NCBI RefSeq assembly: GCF_017873235.1
Contig: NZ_JAGGJZ010000013.1
Location: 1 to 33,964 of the forward strand
Source: Clostridium moniliforme
GTDB taxonomy: Bacteria > Bacillota > Clostridia > Clostridiales > Clostridiaceae
Length of the DNA stretch: 33,964 bases
Reading direction: 5' to 3'
This document shows, one piece after another, positions 25,338 to 33,955 of the stretch. A program made the position numbers and the translations under genes. The notes under the pieces are model-generated. The model was given only the letters and a program-made list of their open reading frames with translations, had not been told where the DNA came from and searched no databases. The first letter of the stretch is position 1. The number at the start of each line of letters is the position of its first letter.

Positions 25338-27161
25338 TTAATTAACTAAACCTCTATTTTCAAAATATCTATTCTTTATCATATAATCTGCTATTTTATA
25401 TGCTTTTTCTAATTGTTCCCTCTGCTCAGGTGTAGGATTTCCAATAACTTTATTTCCTTTAATTACAGTAGCATCCCTATCTGTATTTAAAAGATTTCTT
25501 CCCATAAATTTATCATTAGTATTTATTCCTAGTAAATATAGAATTGTCGGAGTAATATCACTTTGACCTCCTGGTGTATTTATAGTTTCTCCTTTCATTC
25601 CTGTTGCATAAATAAATAATGGTATTTTATGATCTACCTTCTTCCACCAAGTTCCTGGTAAAGGAAGATTTTGAATTTCATTATTATAATATTTATGAAC
25701 TCCTGTATGATCTCCATAAATAACAAGAACAGTATTTTTCATTAACCCAAGCTTATTTAGTTTATTTATAAAAAATCCTATTTGCTTGTCTGCATAGTGA
25801 ACACTTTGAAAATATCCACCTAATTTACTATCATCAATTACCTTAGGTAATTTTAATTCTCTATATCTATCTGGCAGATCAAAAGGTCCATGGCTTGATA
25901 AACTAGGTATTGTTGAAAAGAATGGCTCTTTTAAAGTCTTTAGTTTATCTGCATATTGACTATAAAATGATCTATCTGAAAGTCCCATTCCAAAAACATC
26001 ATCAAGCTTATATGATGCAATATCCCACATCTTATTAATTCCTAAAGCATTAGCATGTGCCTCTGACCAGTTCCAATCCCCAGCTCTTTCTGCATGTGTA
26101 GATACTACTGTATACCCATTTTTAAGTAAATTTCTTGGAAGAGATGGATACTTAACCTCTGGGTGAGTTAAAAATGTTATACTATCTCCTAGTGTTAACA
26201 TTCCAGAACTAACCATCATATCACAATCTATACTATTTCCAGCATTATTTTGCTCATAAAAATTATCAAAATAAAATGACTTATTAATAAGTTTATTTAA
26301 ATTTGGAGTAATTTCTTGTCCATAAACTTTTTTACCAATGACAAAGTTCTCTAAAGACTCTATTTGCATAAATATTACATTCTTACCTTTAAATATCCCT
26401 TTATATTTGTTGTCTGGTAATTTCTTATTGTTCCAATCAAGCCAATTATCAACTTGCTTCATCTCATCTTCATTAGGTTTTTCATTATACTTCTCTATAG
26501 CCATTGCTGCCTCTCCTAAATGATATCCAAGAGGGGAAGCATCCTGCATCATTGCAAAAGGTGACCATGATGTATTCATAAATTTAACTCTATTATCAGT
26601 TATATTCTTAACATCAAATAAATAATGTGTTCCATAAATAATTGCTACACAAACAACTAAAACACCAATAGCTGATTTTGCATGTCTCTTGCAAAGACTT
26701 AATGATTTTGACTTATTTCTTATTAATATAAGTATTGGTATATCTATAATGAACAATAAATCTAATATACTTGGATTTATTAAACTTTGATTTAATGGAT
26801 TAAACATATCTCTAAAAAATATATGTCTTAATCCTAAATAGTTTCTACTTGCTCTATAATACCAAAGATCTGCCAATAATAATAAAGAAAATAAACAATC
26901 TATTATTATTAAATAAGTAAATTGCCTCTTTCCCTTAAAGAAAAGAGCTGGTACTATCATTATTAGTAAAAATGATATGTGAGCAAGCAATACCTCGTTA
27001 TCAATATGTATTCCCCAACCTAAAAATGATCTTCCAGTATTAGAAGCCCCTATAGCCATAAAAGCCAATGTTTTTAAAGCTAATATTATAAATACTAGAA
27101 GCTTAGTTGCAAAACCTATATTGATTCTTTTGATATAATTAAGTATATTATCAAACTTCAT
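25338..27161 (-). CDS. LTA synthase family protein (sulfatase fold)
   Basis: This 607-residue protein has five N-terminal membrane helices (residues about 17-180) and an extracellular sulfatase-fold domain of the lipoteichoic acid synthase family, which transfers glycerol-phosphate from phosphatidylglycerol. Metal and active-site elements are E268 in FMQIESLENF, the nucleophile region AGNSIDCD (307-314), SLSSHGPF with H424, and VIYGDHTG with D484 and H485. In well-studied LtaS the nucleophile is threonine in GKTSDAE; here the aligned residue is serine, S310. It is 25 bases downstream of a GT39-like gene and probably in its operon. Substrate (glycerol-phosphate or a related head group) is inferred. 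Confidence 0.92.
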   Translation of the reverse strand: MKFDNILNYIKRINIGFATKLLVFIILALKTLAFMAIGASNTGRSFLGWGIHIDNEVLLAHISFLLIMIVPALFFKGKRQFTYLIIIDCLFSLLLLADLWYYRASRNYLGLRHIFFRDMFNPLNQSLINPSILDLLFIIDIPILILIRNKSKSLSLCKRHAKSAIGVLVVCVAIIYGTHYLFDVKNITDNRVKFMNTSWSPFAMMQDASPLGYHLGEAAMAIEKYNEKPNEDEMKQVDNWLDWNNKKLPDNKYKGIFKGKNVIFMQIESLENFVIGKKVYGQEITPNLNKLINKSFYFDNFYEQNNAGNSIDCDMMVSSGMLTLGDSITFLTHPEVKYPSLPRNLLKNGYTVVSTHAERAGDWNWSEAHANALGINKMWDIASYKLDDVFGMGLSDRSFYSQYADKLKTLKEPFFSTIPSLSSHGPFDLPDRYRELKLPKVIDDSKLGGYFQSVHYADKQIGFFINKLNKLGLMKNTVLVIYGDHTGVHKYYNNEIQNLPLPGTWWKKVDHKIPLFIYATGMKGETINTPGGQSDITPTILYLLGINTNDKFMGRNLLNTDRDATVIKGNKVIGNPTPEQREQLEKAYKIADYMIKNRYFENRGLVN

Positions 27162-27186
27162 CCTTTTTCTTCACCTACTTAAAATT

Positions 27187-28632
27187 TTATCTAATATTCC
27201 AAAGTTCCTTTATTTTTTCTATTCCTGAAACAGCCAAAATTATAAACAGCCAGCAAACTATATATGAGTATCTAGATTGCATTTCTATAAATAGATAAGA
27301 TAATCCATATCCACCAAAAGCTATATAAAAAAGATTTATTTCTGATTTCTTTTTAAATCTTTTTTTATTAAATAGTCCAATAAACACTAGTATCATCACT
27401 ATTAAATACATAAATTGTATTGCAAATCTTCCACCATTATTAAAGTTAATTAATATATCTTTATTAGGAACGTTAAGCTGTGACCAAAATACACCACTTA
27501 AGTCTCCTTCTGCCCATTGATTTGAATATTTTTTTATATAAAACTTTAATAGCTCAGAAGGTGGAGTTGTTGTAAGCCTATCGTAGATTATTTCTTTACA
27601 TGCATTGTCTATTTCATCATAATTAAAATTATATTTTTCTGGTATTTGTGCATCATCTAAATTCCATCTTCCACCATGTTTAATGTTAGTACCCTTTAAT
27701 ATTAATGTAGTTGCTGGCTCTGCACCCTTCCATAAATTATATTCAGTAATTTTGAAAGCCTTTAATGTTGAACTTGCTATAACAAGAACTAGCCCAAAGG
27801 ATATTGCTACCATTAAAATATTTATTATCTTATTTTTTACCTTATTATCTGTATAAATTATAATATACATTACATAAGCTATTACCATAACTGGTGCAAC
27901 CATTCTAAATAAATTTCCTATAGATAAAAGTACCCCTGATAATATAAACATAGCTGGATGAACTTTTTTCTTACAAGTTATAAGAAAAACATATATACTT
28001 CCTAAGTAAAAAGGTATTGCTATATTTTCTGTACAAAGTACTCCTGTATAAGTTACAAAAGGTGGAAATACTGAAGCTATTAAGGCACCAATTATTCCAT
28101 AATATTTCTTTTCAAATGTTTCATTTAATATTAAGTAAATTAAGTAAATTATAATTACACCCATAATTAGATTTACAATTTTCATTGCTAATATTGCATT
28201 TGAAAAAAGCTTAAGCATTAATGCCATATACATAGTCATAACAGTTAAGTGTGGAAATCTTGCTATATATCCTGTTCCCCACATCATACCATAATTTCCT
28301 TCTAATACTGCCTTTGCCGTTTGATACATAGTATTAAAATCAGATACCGGAACTGATTTTACATTTATAAGCCATAATATTCTTAATATAGCACCCCATA
28401 TTAAAATAATTATTATTTTACTTCTATTATTTAAAGTTTTACTTTTCACTAAAAAATATCCTAAAACAACAGTTAATATTAAAGCTAAAGTAGAAACTGT
28501 AAAAGATAAATCTAGTCCTTTATAGAAAACCTTTAAATCTAATATAGTTGCAAAAATTAAAATAAGTATTAATGGTTTTAATGCTATAGTTACAAAACTC
28601 GTAAAACCATTTCTAAACTTTTTTATTTCCAT
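27187..28632 (-). CDS. GT39-like membrane glycosyltransferase
   Basis: This 481-residue polytopic protein has about 11-12 hydrophobic segments and the features of lipid-linked-sugar-dependent (GT-C, GT39/ArnT-like) glycosyltransferases. An early extracellular loop carries the acidic motif VSDFNTMYQTAKAVLEGNYG (residues about 97-116), followed by GYIARFPHLTVM. A large loop near residues 290-375 has polar, catalytic-looking content. Such enzymes add sugars to surface polymers or lipids from polyprenyl-phosphate donors. It is the first gene of a two-gene operon with the LTA synthase-like gene, so it may glycosylate the polymer or its anchor. The donor and acceptor are not readable. Confidence 0.85.
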   Translation of the reverse strand: MEIKKFRNGFTSFVTIALKPLILILIFATILDLKVFYKGLDLSFTVSTLALILTVVLGYFLVKSKTLNNRSKIIIILIWGAILRILWLINVKSVPVSDFNTMYQTAKAVLEGNYGMMWGTGYIARFPHLTVMTMYMALMLKLFSNAILAMKIVNLIMGVIIIYLIYLILNETFEKKYYGIIGALIASVFPPFVTYTGVLCTENIAIPFYLGSIYVFLITCKKKVHPAMFILSGVLLSIGNLFRMVAPVMVIAYVMYIIIYTDNKVKNKIINILMVAISFGLVLVIASSTLKAFKITEYNLWKGAEPATTLILKGTNIKHGGRWNLDDAQIPEKYNFNYDEIDNACKEIIYDRLTTTPPSELLKFYIKKYSNQWAEGDLSGVFWSQLNVPNKDILINFNNGGRFAIQFMYLIVMILVFIGLFNKKRFKKKSEINLFYIAFGGYGLSYLFIEMQSRYSYIVCWLFIILAVSGIEKIKELWNIR

Positions 28633-28659
28633 ACCTAATCCTCCTAATTTTATAGTGAA

Positions 28660-28688
28660 ATTATACTTTTAAAATTTCACAAATACAA
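28660..28688 (-). promoter_or_regulatory. Promoter of the glycosyltransferase/LTA synthase-like operon
   Basis: On the minus strand the -35 box is TTGTAT (28683-28688) and the -10 box is TATAAT (28660-28665), with a 17-base spacer. The expected start is near 28653, only about 20 bases before the glycosyltransferase ATG at 28632, so the leader is very short and just holds the AGGAGG site. Confidence 0.75.
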
Positions 28689-28784
28689 TTGTATCATAAT
28701 GTTAATGTATTTTGTATTTACAAGTTTTACTTTTTAAAACTATTATATATTTTAAGTAATTTATAAGAAAATTTTAATATATTG

Positions 28785-28822
28785 CATAAAAAAAGTAGGA
28801 AATATAACTATATTTCCTACTT
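28785..28822 (-). terminator. Terminator of the AbgT transporter gene
   Basis: A 12-bp perfect stem (AAGTAGGAAATA, 28793-28804, with 28811-28822) is followed on the minus strand by eight T. It lies 20 bases past the stop. Confidence 0.92.
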
Positions 28823-28842
28823 ATTATTTAAATTATATATTT

Positions 28843-30378
28843 TTAAATAAATAATCCTGCACCTGGTCCAAGTGGTAATCCTAATAAGAACCATATTATT
28901 AATAAAACAGTCCAACATACTAAGAATGCCATTGAGTAAGGAACCATAGTTGAAATAAGTGTTCCTATACCTGTATCTTCATCATAAACCTCTGCAAAAG
29001 CAACTATTAATGCAAAATATGTCATAAGAGGTGAAATAATATTTGTGCTTGAATCACCAATTCTATATGCCATTTGAACAAGTTCTGGTGAATAATGCAT
29101 TCTCATAAACATAGGTACAAAAACTGGTGCCATAATAGCCCATTTTGCTGATGCTGATCCCATAAATAAATTTATAAATGCTGATACAACTATAAATCCT
29201 AATATTAGTGGGATTCCTGATATTCCTGTATTTTCTAAAAAGTCTGCTCCCTTAACAGCAATAATTGTACCAATATTTGTATGATTAAAATATGAAACGA
29301 ATTGAGCTGCAAAGAATACTAATACTATATATCCTCCCATTGAAGACATACTCTTACCCATTAAATTTATTACTTCTTTATCACTAGTTATATCTCTTTT
29401 ACCAATTCCAAATGCTATTCCTGGTATTAAGAATGCTATTGATATTATTATTACCATTGAATTCATGAAAGGTGATTTTAATATTTCTCCTGTTTGAGGA
29501 TTTCTAAGTGGTCCCCATGATGGAACAACAAGTAATCCCATAAATATTACAAATAATAATAATGCAATACCTGCAAATTTTAATCCTCTTTTTTCATTAT
29601 CACTAATTTCTGTTATTTCTTCAGCTTGTTTTTTACCTTTATATTCGCCAAGTCTTGGTTCAACAACCTTTTCTGTTATAATTGTACCAACTATTGTAAT
29701 AAGTATTGTTGAAGCTATTAAAAAATACCAGTTTGAAGCTATTCCAACTTCATATCCTGCTTGATACATTTGAGCTGATTCTTGAGTTATTCCTGCAAGT
29801 AATGCATCTGTTGGTCCGAAAATTATGTTAGCACTAAATCCACCTGACACTCCTGCAAAAGCAGCTGCAATACCTGCAAGTGGATGTCTCTTAAAGCTTA
29901 AAAATACAACTGCTCCAAGAGGAATAAGTATAACATAACCTGCATCTGATGCTATATTTGAAATTACTCCAGCAAAAACTACTACTACTGTAATTAATCT
30001 CTTTGGAGTACTAGTAACAAGTTTTCTTAATAATGTTCCAATAAGGCCTGTCCCTTCCGCAACTCCAACTCCAAGTAATGCTACTAATACTGTTCCAAGT
30101 GGTGCAAAACTTGTAAAGTTATTAACTGCACTTTCAAACATGTATCTTATTCCATCTGGAGTTAAAAGTGATTGAACTGATACAGTTAATTCTTTAATTT
30201 CCATTGTGGCTCTATCTAATCCTGTATAAGTAACACTAACCCCCATTTTTGCTAATATTGATGATAAAACTATAATACCTGCACATAAAATAATAAATAT
30301 AGTAGCTGGATGTGGTAATGCATTACCAACTCTTTCAACCATATTTAGAAACCCTTTTTTCTTAATGTTTTTTTCCAT
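28843..30378 (-). CDS. AbgT family transporter
   Basis: This 511-residue polytopic membrane protein belongs to the AbgT family. Members take up p-aminobenzoyl-glutamate or export p-aminobenzoate-type compounds and sulfonamides. It begins with a basic segment, then VERVGNALPHPATIFIILCAG, typical of the family. The inner motifs SNIASDAGYVILIPLGAVVF and GGFSANIIFGPTDALLAGIT, and the late GSASAKWAIMAPVFVPMF and DSSTNIISPLMTYFALI, form the two re-entrant hairpins. The start has a GAGGAGG site and its own promoter. No folate or peptidase (abgAB) genes are adjacent, so the substrate remains open. Confidence 0.94.
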   Translation of the reverse strand: MEKNIKKKGFLNMVERVGNALPHPATIFIILCAGIIVLSSILAKMGVSVTYTGLDRATMEIKELTVSVQSLLTPDGIRYMFESAVNNFTSFAPLGTVLVALLGVGVAEGTGLIGTLLRKLVTSTPKRLITVVVVFAGVISNIASDAGYVILIPLGAVVFLSFKRHPLAGIAAAFAGVSGGFSANIIFGPTDALLAGITQESAQMYQAGYEVGIASNWYFLIASTILITIVGTIITEKVVEPRLGEYKGKKQAEEITEISDNEKRGLKFAGIALLLFVIFMGLLVVPSWGPLRNPQTGEILKSPFMNSMVIIISIAFLIPGIAFGIGKRDITSDKEVINLMGKSMSSMGGYIVLVFFAAQFVSYFNHTNIGTIIAVKGADFLENTGISGIPLILGFIVVSAFINLFMGSASAKWAIMAPVFVPMFMRMHYSPELVQMAYRIGDSSTNIISPLMTYFALIVAFAEVYDEDTGIGTLISTMVPYSMAFLVCWTVLLIIWFLLGLPLGPGAGLFI

Positions 30379-30680
30379 TAGTTGTCCTCCTCTTAATTAA
30401 TATCCCCCACTCGAGTCCTCTCAATGAGCACATGTGTTTTTAATTTATGTACATTATATAACATTTTTAAACTAAAAACAACTTTTTTTTAAACTTTATT
30501 AACATTTAAAGGTTTTAACTTAATACTTATATAGTTTTTTATTTTTCTTTATAAAAATTTTTAAACTTGTTTTAACCTATTCACCTTAATATTTTCTTAT
30601 TTTTACATAAAATTCTCTTATATTTATAAAGTCCTATGATAAAATGTATTTATCATAAAATCTAAGATAGGGGAAAAACA
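30379..30680. other. Divergent intergenic region
   Basis: This 302-base region lies between the minus-strand AbgT gene and the plus-strand DUF2334 gene. It holds the AbgT promoter (30453-30481), a roughly 70-base AbgT leader with short palindromes (CACATGTG, CTCATTGAG, ACTCGAGT) and a TAAAAT (about 30641) that could be the -10 box of the plus-strand gene. I see no gene in it. Confidence 0.5.
30453..30481 (-). promoter_or_regulatory. Promoter of the AbgT transporter gene
   Basis: On the minus strand the -35 box is TTGTTT (30476-30481) and the -10 box is TATAAT (30453-30458), with a 17-base spacer. The start would give a leader of about 70 bases containing small palindromes that might be operator sites. 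Confidence 0.7.
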
Positions 30681-32054
30681 ATGAAAAATAAAAATTTTAA
30701 AAAAGCTTTGAAATACAGCTTAATAACAATTCTTATTATTCTATTAGCCTATGGAATTACATTCTATTTTAGCTTCTTCCAAGGAAATACATATGTAAGA
30801 AATGGACAAGTAATAAGTAAGATTAAACCAAAAAACTATAAAAGTATTTATACTTCATCAATTAATTTAAATTCTGAACCTTTAAGAAAAATAGATAATA
30901 TTACAATTTCTATTTTAGGAAAAACTGTTCCAAAAGATATACCTATTTTATTAAGAGCTCAAAGATATTATTTACCTTTAGATTATGTAAATAAAATTTT
31001 AGGATTTTCGAAAAATGAAAATAATTCATTGATTTTTTCAAAAAAAGATTTAAAAATTACTTTTTCCGAGAAGGAAGCTATAATTAATGGTAAAAAATAT
31101 GATTTAAGAGGTTGGCTAGCAAAATATAAAGATAAAGATTATATTTCTATATCAGACATTGAATATATCTATTCTCTAACTGCAGTTTTTGATTTTAAAA
31201 ATAATTCAGTTAAACTTTTAAAATCAAATTATAGTAGATTAACAAAAACCAATACTAAGCTTAAAGATGGCAAAGCTGCCTTAATAAGATTAGAAGATTT
31301 TTCTTCTGGTGGTGCTCTATATCAAGATATAAATCAAACAAAATTAAAAGTAATGGCAGATTATTTTTATAATAATAATATAAGATTTCATATAGCTTGG
31401 GTACCTAGATATAAAGATCCTGAAAAAGACTTTGATAATAACCTTTTAACAAATAATTCTATAAATAATGTTGGTTTTATTAACCTATTAGATTACATGA
31501 TTAATAGCGGAGCTGAAATTGGACTTCATGGATATACTCATCAGGCAGGAAATAGTATAAGTTTAGCTGGAATAGAACTTTCAAGTAAATTTAATTCAAC
31601 AGAAAAAGAAACTAGAGCTGTTATAGAAAATGGACTTAAAAATGCTGATGCTTTAAATATTCCTGTTCACTTTTTTGAAAGCCCACATTATCAAGCAACT
31701 AGAAAACAAAAGGAGATTATACAAGAATATTTTAAATATTTATATGAACCATATAGTGTTCTTTATTTTACAGCTCTTAAAGAAACACCAAATGGCAATA
31801 TTTATATTCCAACACCTCTTAATTATGTAAAAAATCATAATACTACGCCTATGATAAAAAGAATTAAAAGTCCATCTCCAAATTTATTAGCATCATTATT
31901 TTATCATCCAACATTAGAGCTTGATTATTTAAATTTTAACTCTAATAATAATACTTTTAATGGGAAAATAGCTCAAAATTCATTAATTAAATCAATTGTT
32001 GATGCATTAAATAAAAATGGTTATTCTACAATTTATGTTACTGATATTAAATAA
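30681..32054 (+). CDS. DUF2334 polysaccharide deacetylase-like surface protein
   Basis: This 457-residue protein has one N-terminal membrane helix (about 12-31), a beta-rich region at about 75-180 resembling the copper-amine-oxidase N-like stalk domain, and a C-terminal DUF2334 domain of the polysaccharide deacetylase fold. Markers of the latter are ALIRLEDFSSGGA with the conserved acidic residue, FHIAWVPRYKDP, GAEIGLHGYTHQ with the metal histidines, and FESPHYQ. It should act at the cell surface on a polysaccharide or peptidoglycan sugar. The AGGGG site precedes the ATG. It is the only plus-strand gene in the right third. Activity is inferred from fold. Confidence 0.85.
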   Translation: MKNKNFKKALKYSLITILIILLAYGITFYFSFFQGNTYVRNGQVISKIKPKNYKSIYTSSINLNSEPLRKIDNITISILGKTVPKDIPILLRAQRYYLPLDYVNKILGFSKNENNSLIFSKKDLKITFSEKEAIINGKKYDLRGWLAKYKDKDYISISDIEYIYSLTAVFDFKNNSVKLLKSNYSRLTKTNTKLKDGKAALIRLEDFSSGGALYQDINQTKLKVMADYFYNNNIRFHIAWVPRYKDPEKDFDNNLLTNNSINNVGFINLLDYMINSGAEIGLHGYTHQAGNSISLAGIELSSKFNSTEKETRAVIENGLKNADALNIPVHFFESPHYQATRKQKEIIQEYFKYLYEPYSVLYFTALKETPNGNIYIPTPLNYVKNHNTTPMIKRIKSPSPNLLASLFYHPTLELDYLNFNSNNNTFNGKIAQNSLIKSIVDALNKNGYSTIYVTDIK

Positions 32055-32136
32055 AACATATTACTCATAGTAAACATAATTACTTTAAATATAAATTTTA
32101 ATAATAAACAAAATAAAAAAAATAATTTATATAAAC

Positions 32137-32172
32137 AAAAAGCAAAAGTCTAATTTACGACCTTTGCTTTTT
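32137..32172 (+). terminator. Terminator of the DUF2334 gene, overlapping the vanZ-like gene end
   Basis: The stem AAAAAGCAAA (32137-32146) with TTTGCTTTTT (32163-32172) extends inward by GTC/GAC and is followed by TTTATT. The hairpin overlaps the last codons of the convergent VanZ-like gene. Confidence 0.8.
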
Positions 32173-32607
32173 ATTTATTATACTAATTATAAAGAATAGT
32201 AATGTTGAACCTGTTGCTGCCCCAGATGTATCTATTAACACATCAGTAAATCTTCCTGCTCTTCCAGCTACAAAAATTTGGTGTATTTCATCAGTTGAAG
32301 CATATATAAATGATAATATTATTGAAAATATTAAAGCTTTTTTATTTCCTACATAAAACCTTAATACATTAAAATAAAGTATATTTAATATTAAATACTC
32401 AATAAAATGTGCACCTTTTCTAATTATTGTAATAGCTATATTAACATAAATTCCTTCAATATCTAACCCTAAATGTCTTACTATATTCAATACAAAATCA
32501 CTTTGACTATTTGAAATATTTGCTGGCTGATTTGACATATAAAATATAAATATCATCCAAATCAATAATATTACCCAGTATAATATTCTCTTTTGTTTAT
32601 CCTTCAT
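32155..32607 (-). CDS. VanZ family membrane protein
   Basis: This 150-residue protein with four membrane segments belongs to the VanZ family. Conserved features are MSNQPANISNSQS after the first helix, RKGAHFIEYLILN in the second, and the loop STDEIHQIFVAGRAGRFTDVLIDTSGAATG, which is the family signature. VanZ of enterococci gives low-level teicoplanin resistance; most clostridial homologues are of unknown role in the envelope. No vanA/B-type genes are nearby, so it should not be read as glycopeptide resistance. A GGAG site lies 9 bases before the ATG. Confidence 0.92.
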   Translation of the reverse strand: MKDKQKRILYWVILLIWMIFIFYMSNQPANISNSQSDFVLNIVRHLGLDIEGIYVNIAITIIRKGAHFIEYLILNILYFNVLRFYVGNKKALIFSIILSFIYASTDEIHQIFVAGRAGRFTDVLIDTSGAATGSTLLFFIISIINKKQRS

Positions 32608-32755
32608 CTGTTAATTCTCCAATCAATAATAATAAGTTATATTATACTACAATAAAATCTCAAAAGTAAATTTATATATCTTATATAATTGTCTATCTCT
32701 AACAATTCATTTTAAATAATTAATTCACCCTTATACACCTATATCTTATAGAGAA

Positions 32756-33199
32756 CTATCTATCTTGAACAATATACTTATTTATATAAGCTAATGATTC
32801 TTCTATTATACTTTGTCCACGTTCTATATCCTCTGTTTTAATATTTAAATTACATAATCTTTGATCTATAGATTGAATTTGCTCTTTTAGCTCTTGTAAT
32901 AATTTTGTTTCATACTTTATTTGTATTCCATCTGCATCTATGAATATTTTCTCTGGTGGATCTCCACATACTGAACATTTTGCATATAACTTGTTTCCAT
33001 TAGTATCTTTAAACAATTTAAAGTTATCATTTTTACACGAAGAACAAAAGGATAAAACTTCATATATCTCATCTCCTATATCATGATAATATTCATTTCT
33101 ACATTCCATGCATATAGCTTTTATTTTATTATCCAAGGATTCAATTCTAAATTTATTTCCAGAACAACCTTCCTTTTCACATACAAAAGTTCTAATCAT
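32756..33199 (-). CDS. Zinc-ribbon protein with C-terminal coiled coil
   Basis: I do not recognise a named family for this 147-residue protein. The N-terminal half has four cysteine pairs: C7/C12 in CEKEGC, then CMEC, CSSC and CSVC, which probably form two zinc ribbons. The C-terminal half (about 95-140) is a helical, coiled-coil-like segment (LLQELKEQIQSIDQRLCNLNIKTEDIE). The frame opens at ATG 33214, but that codon overlaps the site GGGAG; the ATG at 33199 (MIRTFVC) has the right spacing. Nucleic-acid or protein binding is plausible. It is monocistronic. Confidence 0.75.
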   Translation of the reverse strand: MIRTFVCEKEGCSGNKFRIESLDNKIKAICMECRNEYYHDIGDEIYEVLSFCSSCKNDNFKLFKDTNGNKLYAKCSVCGDPPEKIFIDADGIQIKYETKLLQELKEQIQSIDQRLCNLNIKTEDIERGQSIIEESLAYINKYIVQDR

Positions 33200-33286
33200 T
33201 TTATCATCTCCCATAAATTTTAAATAATGACTTCAATAGCTAATTTATATTCTTTAAAAAAAGAAAATATTCTATATATAAAAAAA

Positions 33287-33323
33287 TAGGAATCTATCAT
33301 GTATTTATTAGATTCCTATTCTA
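33287..33323 (-). terminator. Terminator downstream of the small coiled-coil gene
   Basis: A 12-bp stem (AATAGGAATCTA with TAGATTCCTATT) is followed on the minus strand by a T-rich tract (TTTTTTATAT). It lies about 30 bases past the stop of the 48-codon gene. Confidence 0.85.
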
Positions 33324-33350
33324 TAATTATTATTACGTTTATATGACATT

Positions 33351-33497
33351 TTAAAAATTTTTACATTCATTAATTTCTTCTTCAATTATTCTTATTTTTT
33401 CGTCTATATAAGAAGTTTTCTTTCCAGCTAAAATTAACTGTCGTTTTTCAAGCTTCAATTGTTTAAGACATTCATTTAATTCTTCTATTTTGGTCAA
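33351..33497 (-). CDS. Very small coiled-coil protein, 48 residues
   Basis: On the minus strand a TTG start at 33497 is preceded at good distance by GGGGAG. It opens a 48-codon frame with two charged helical segments: KIEELNECLKQLKLEKRQL and YIDEKIRIIEEEINECKNF, a likely helical hairpin. A GTG nine bases upstream is in frame but overlaps the site. The layout (two helices, short length) recalls Spo0E-like phosphatases, but the SQELD signature is absent, so I do not make that call. A terminator follows, which supports a real gene. Confidence 0.55.
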   Translation of the reverse strand: MTKIEELNECLKQLKLEKRQLILAGKKTSYIDEKIRIIEEEINECKNF

Positions 33498-33834
33498 AAA
33501 AAACACTCCCCATCCTAAGCTTTAAAAGATACTATTATTATATATTCTTATTATATTATATGTTTATATACCATTTTAGTTCTACCTTTTGAAAACGTAA
33601 TCAAATAACATAATTACTTTATATAATAATTATATATAATCACAAGTAAGATGTATACAACTAACTTTAGCAATATTTTTTCATTTTATTACATTTTATA
33701 GTTTATATACCCCTTATTATTCATTATTTTATTTTTTATTATAAATATTATTTAAATTATATAGACAAAAACAAATTTAACTTATATATCATTGTTAATA
33801 TGTATTATAAATTTCAGTTACTATAAATTTTCAT
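33498..33834. other. Gene-free A/T-rich region
   Basis: No gene is recognised in these 337 bases. It should hold the promoter of the small coiled-coil gene. A TTGTAT with TATATA 18 bases away (minus strand, near 33630-33660) is possible but weak. The right end runs into the tRNA terminator. Confidence 0.45.
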
Positions 33835-33866
33835 AAAAAAAAGCTATGAACGTGTGTTCATAGCTT
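33835..33866 (-). terminator. Terminator of the tRNA cluster
   Basis: A 10-bp perfect stem (AAGCTATGAA, 33841-33850, with 33857-33866) is followed on the minus strand by eight T, about 10 bases past the tRNA-Ala CCA end. Confidence 0.92.
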
Positions 33867-33875
33867 TCTACCTTT

Positions 33876-33951
33876 TGGTGGAGGTAAGGAGATTCGAACT
33901 CCTGACCCCCTGCGTGCAAGGCAGGTGCTCTCCCAGCTGAGCTATACCCCC
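33876..33951 (-). tRNA. tRNA-Ala (TGC), CCA encoded
   Basis: The minus strand folds as a 76-nt cloverleaf with acceptor stem GGGGGTA/TACCTCC (one G-U pair), D stem GCTC/GAGC, anticodon stem CCTGC/GCAGG, loop CTTGCAC (anticodon TGC, alanine), T stem AGGAG/CTCCT and loop TTCGAAT. CCA is encoded. It is the last gene of a tRNA cluster entering from the right edge. Confidence 0.97.
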
Positions 33952-33955
33952 AAAA

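Noticed and set aside
32155..32607. Glycopeptide resistance from the VanZ protein
   Set aside because: VanZ alone is common in clostridia; no ligase, VanX, VanH or VanRS genes are in the window.
33351..33497. Spo0E-like sporulation phosphatase
   Set aside because: The size and two-helix pattern are similar, but the SQELD signature needed for the family is absent.
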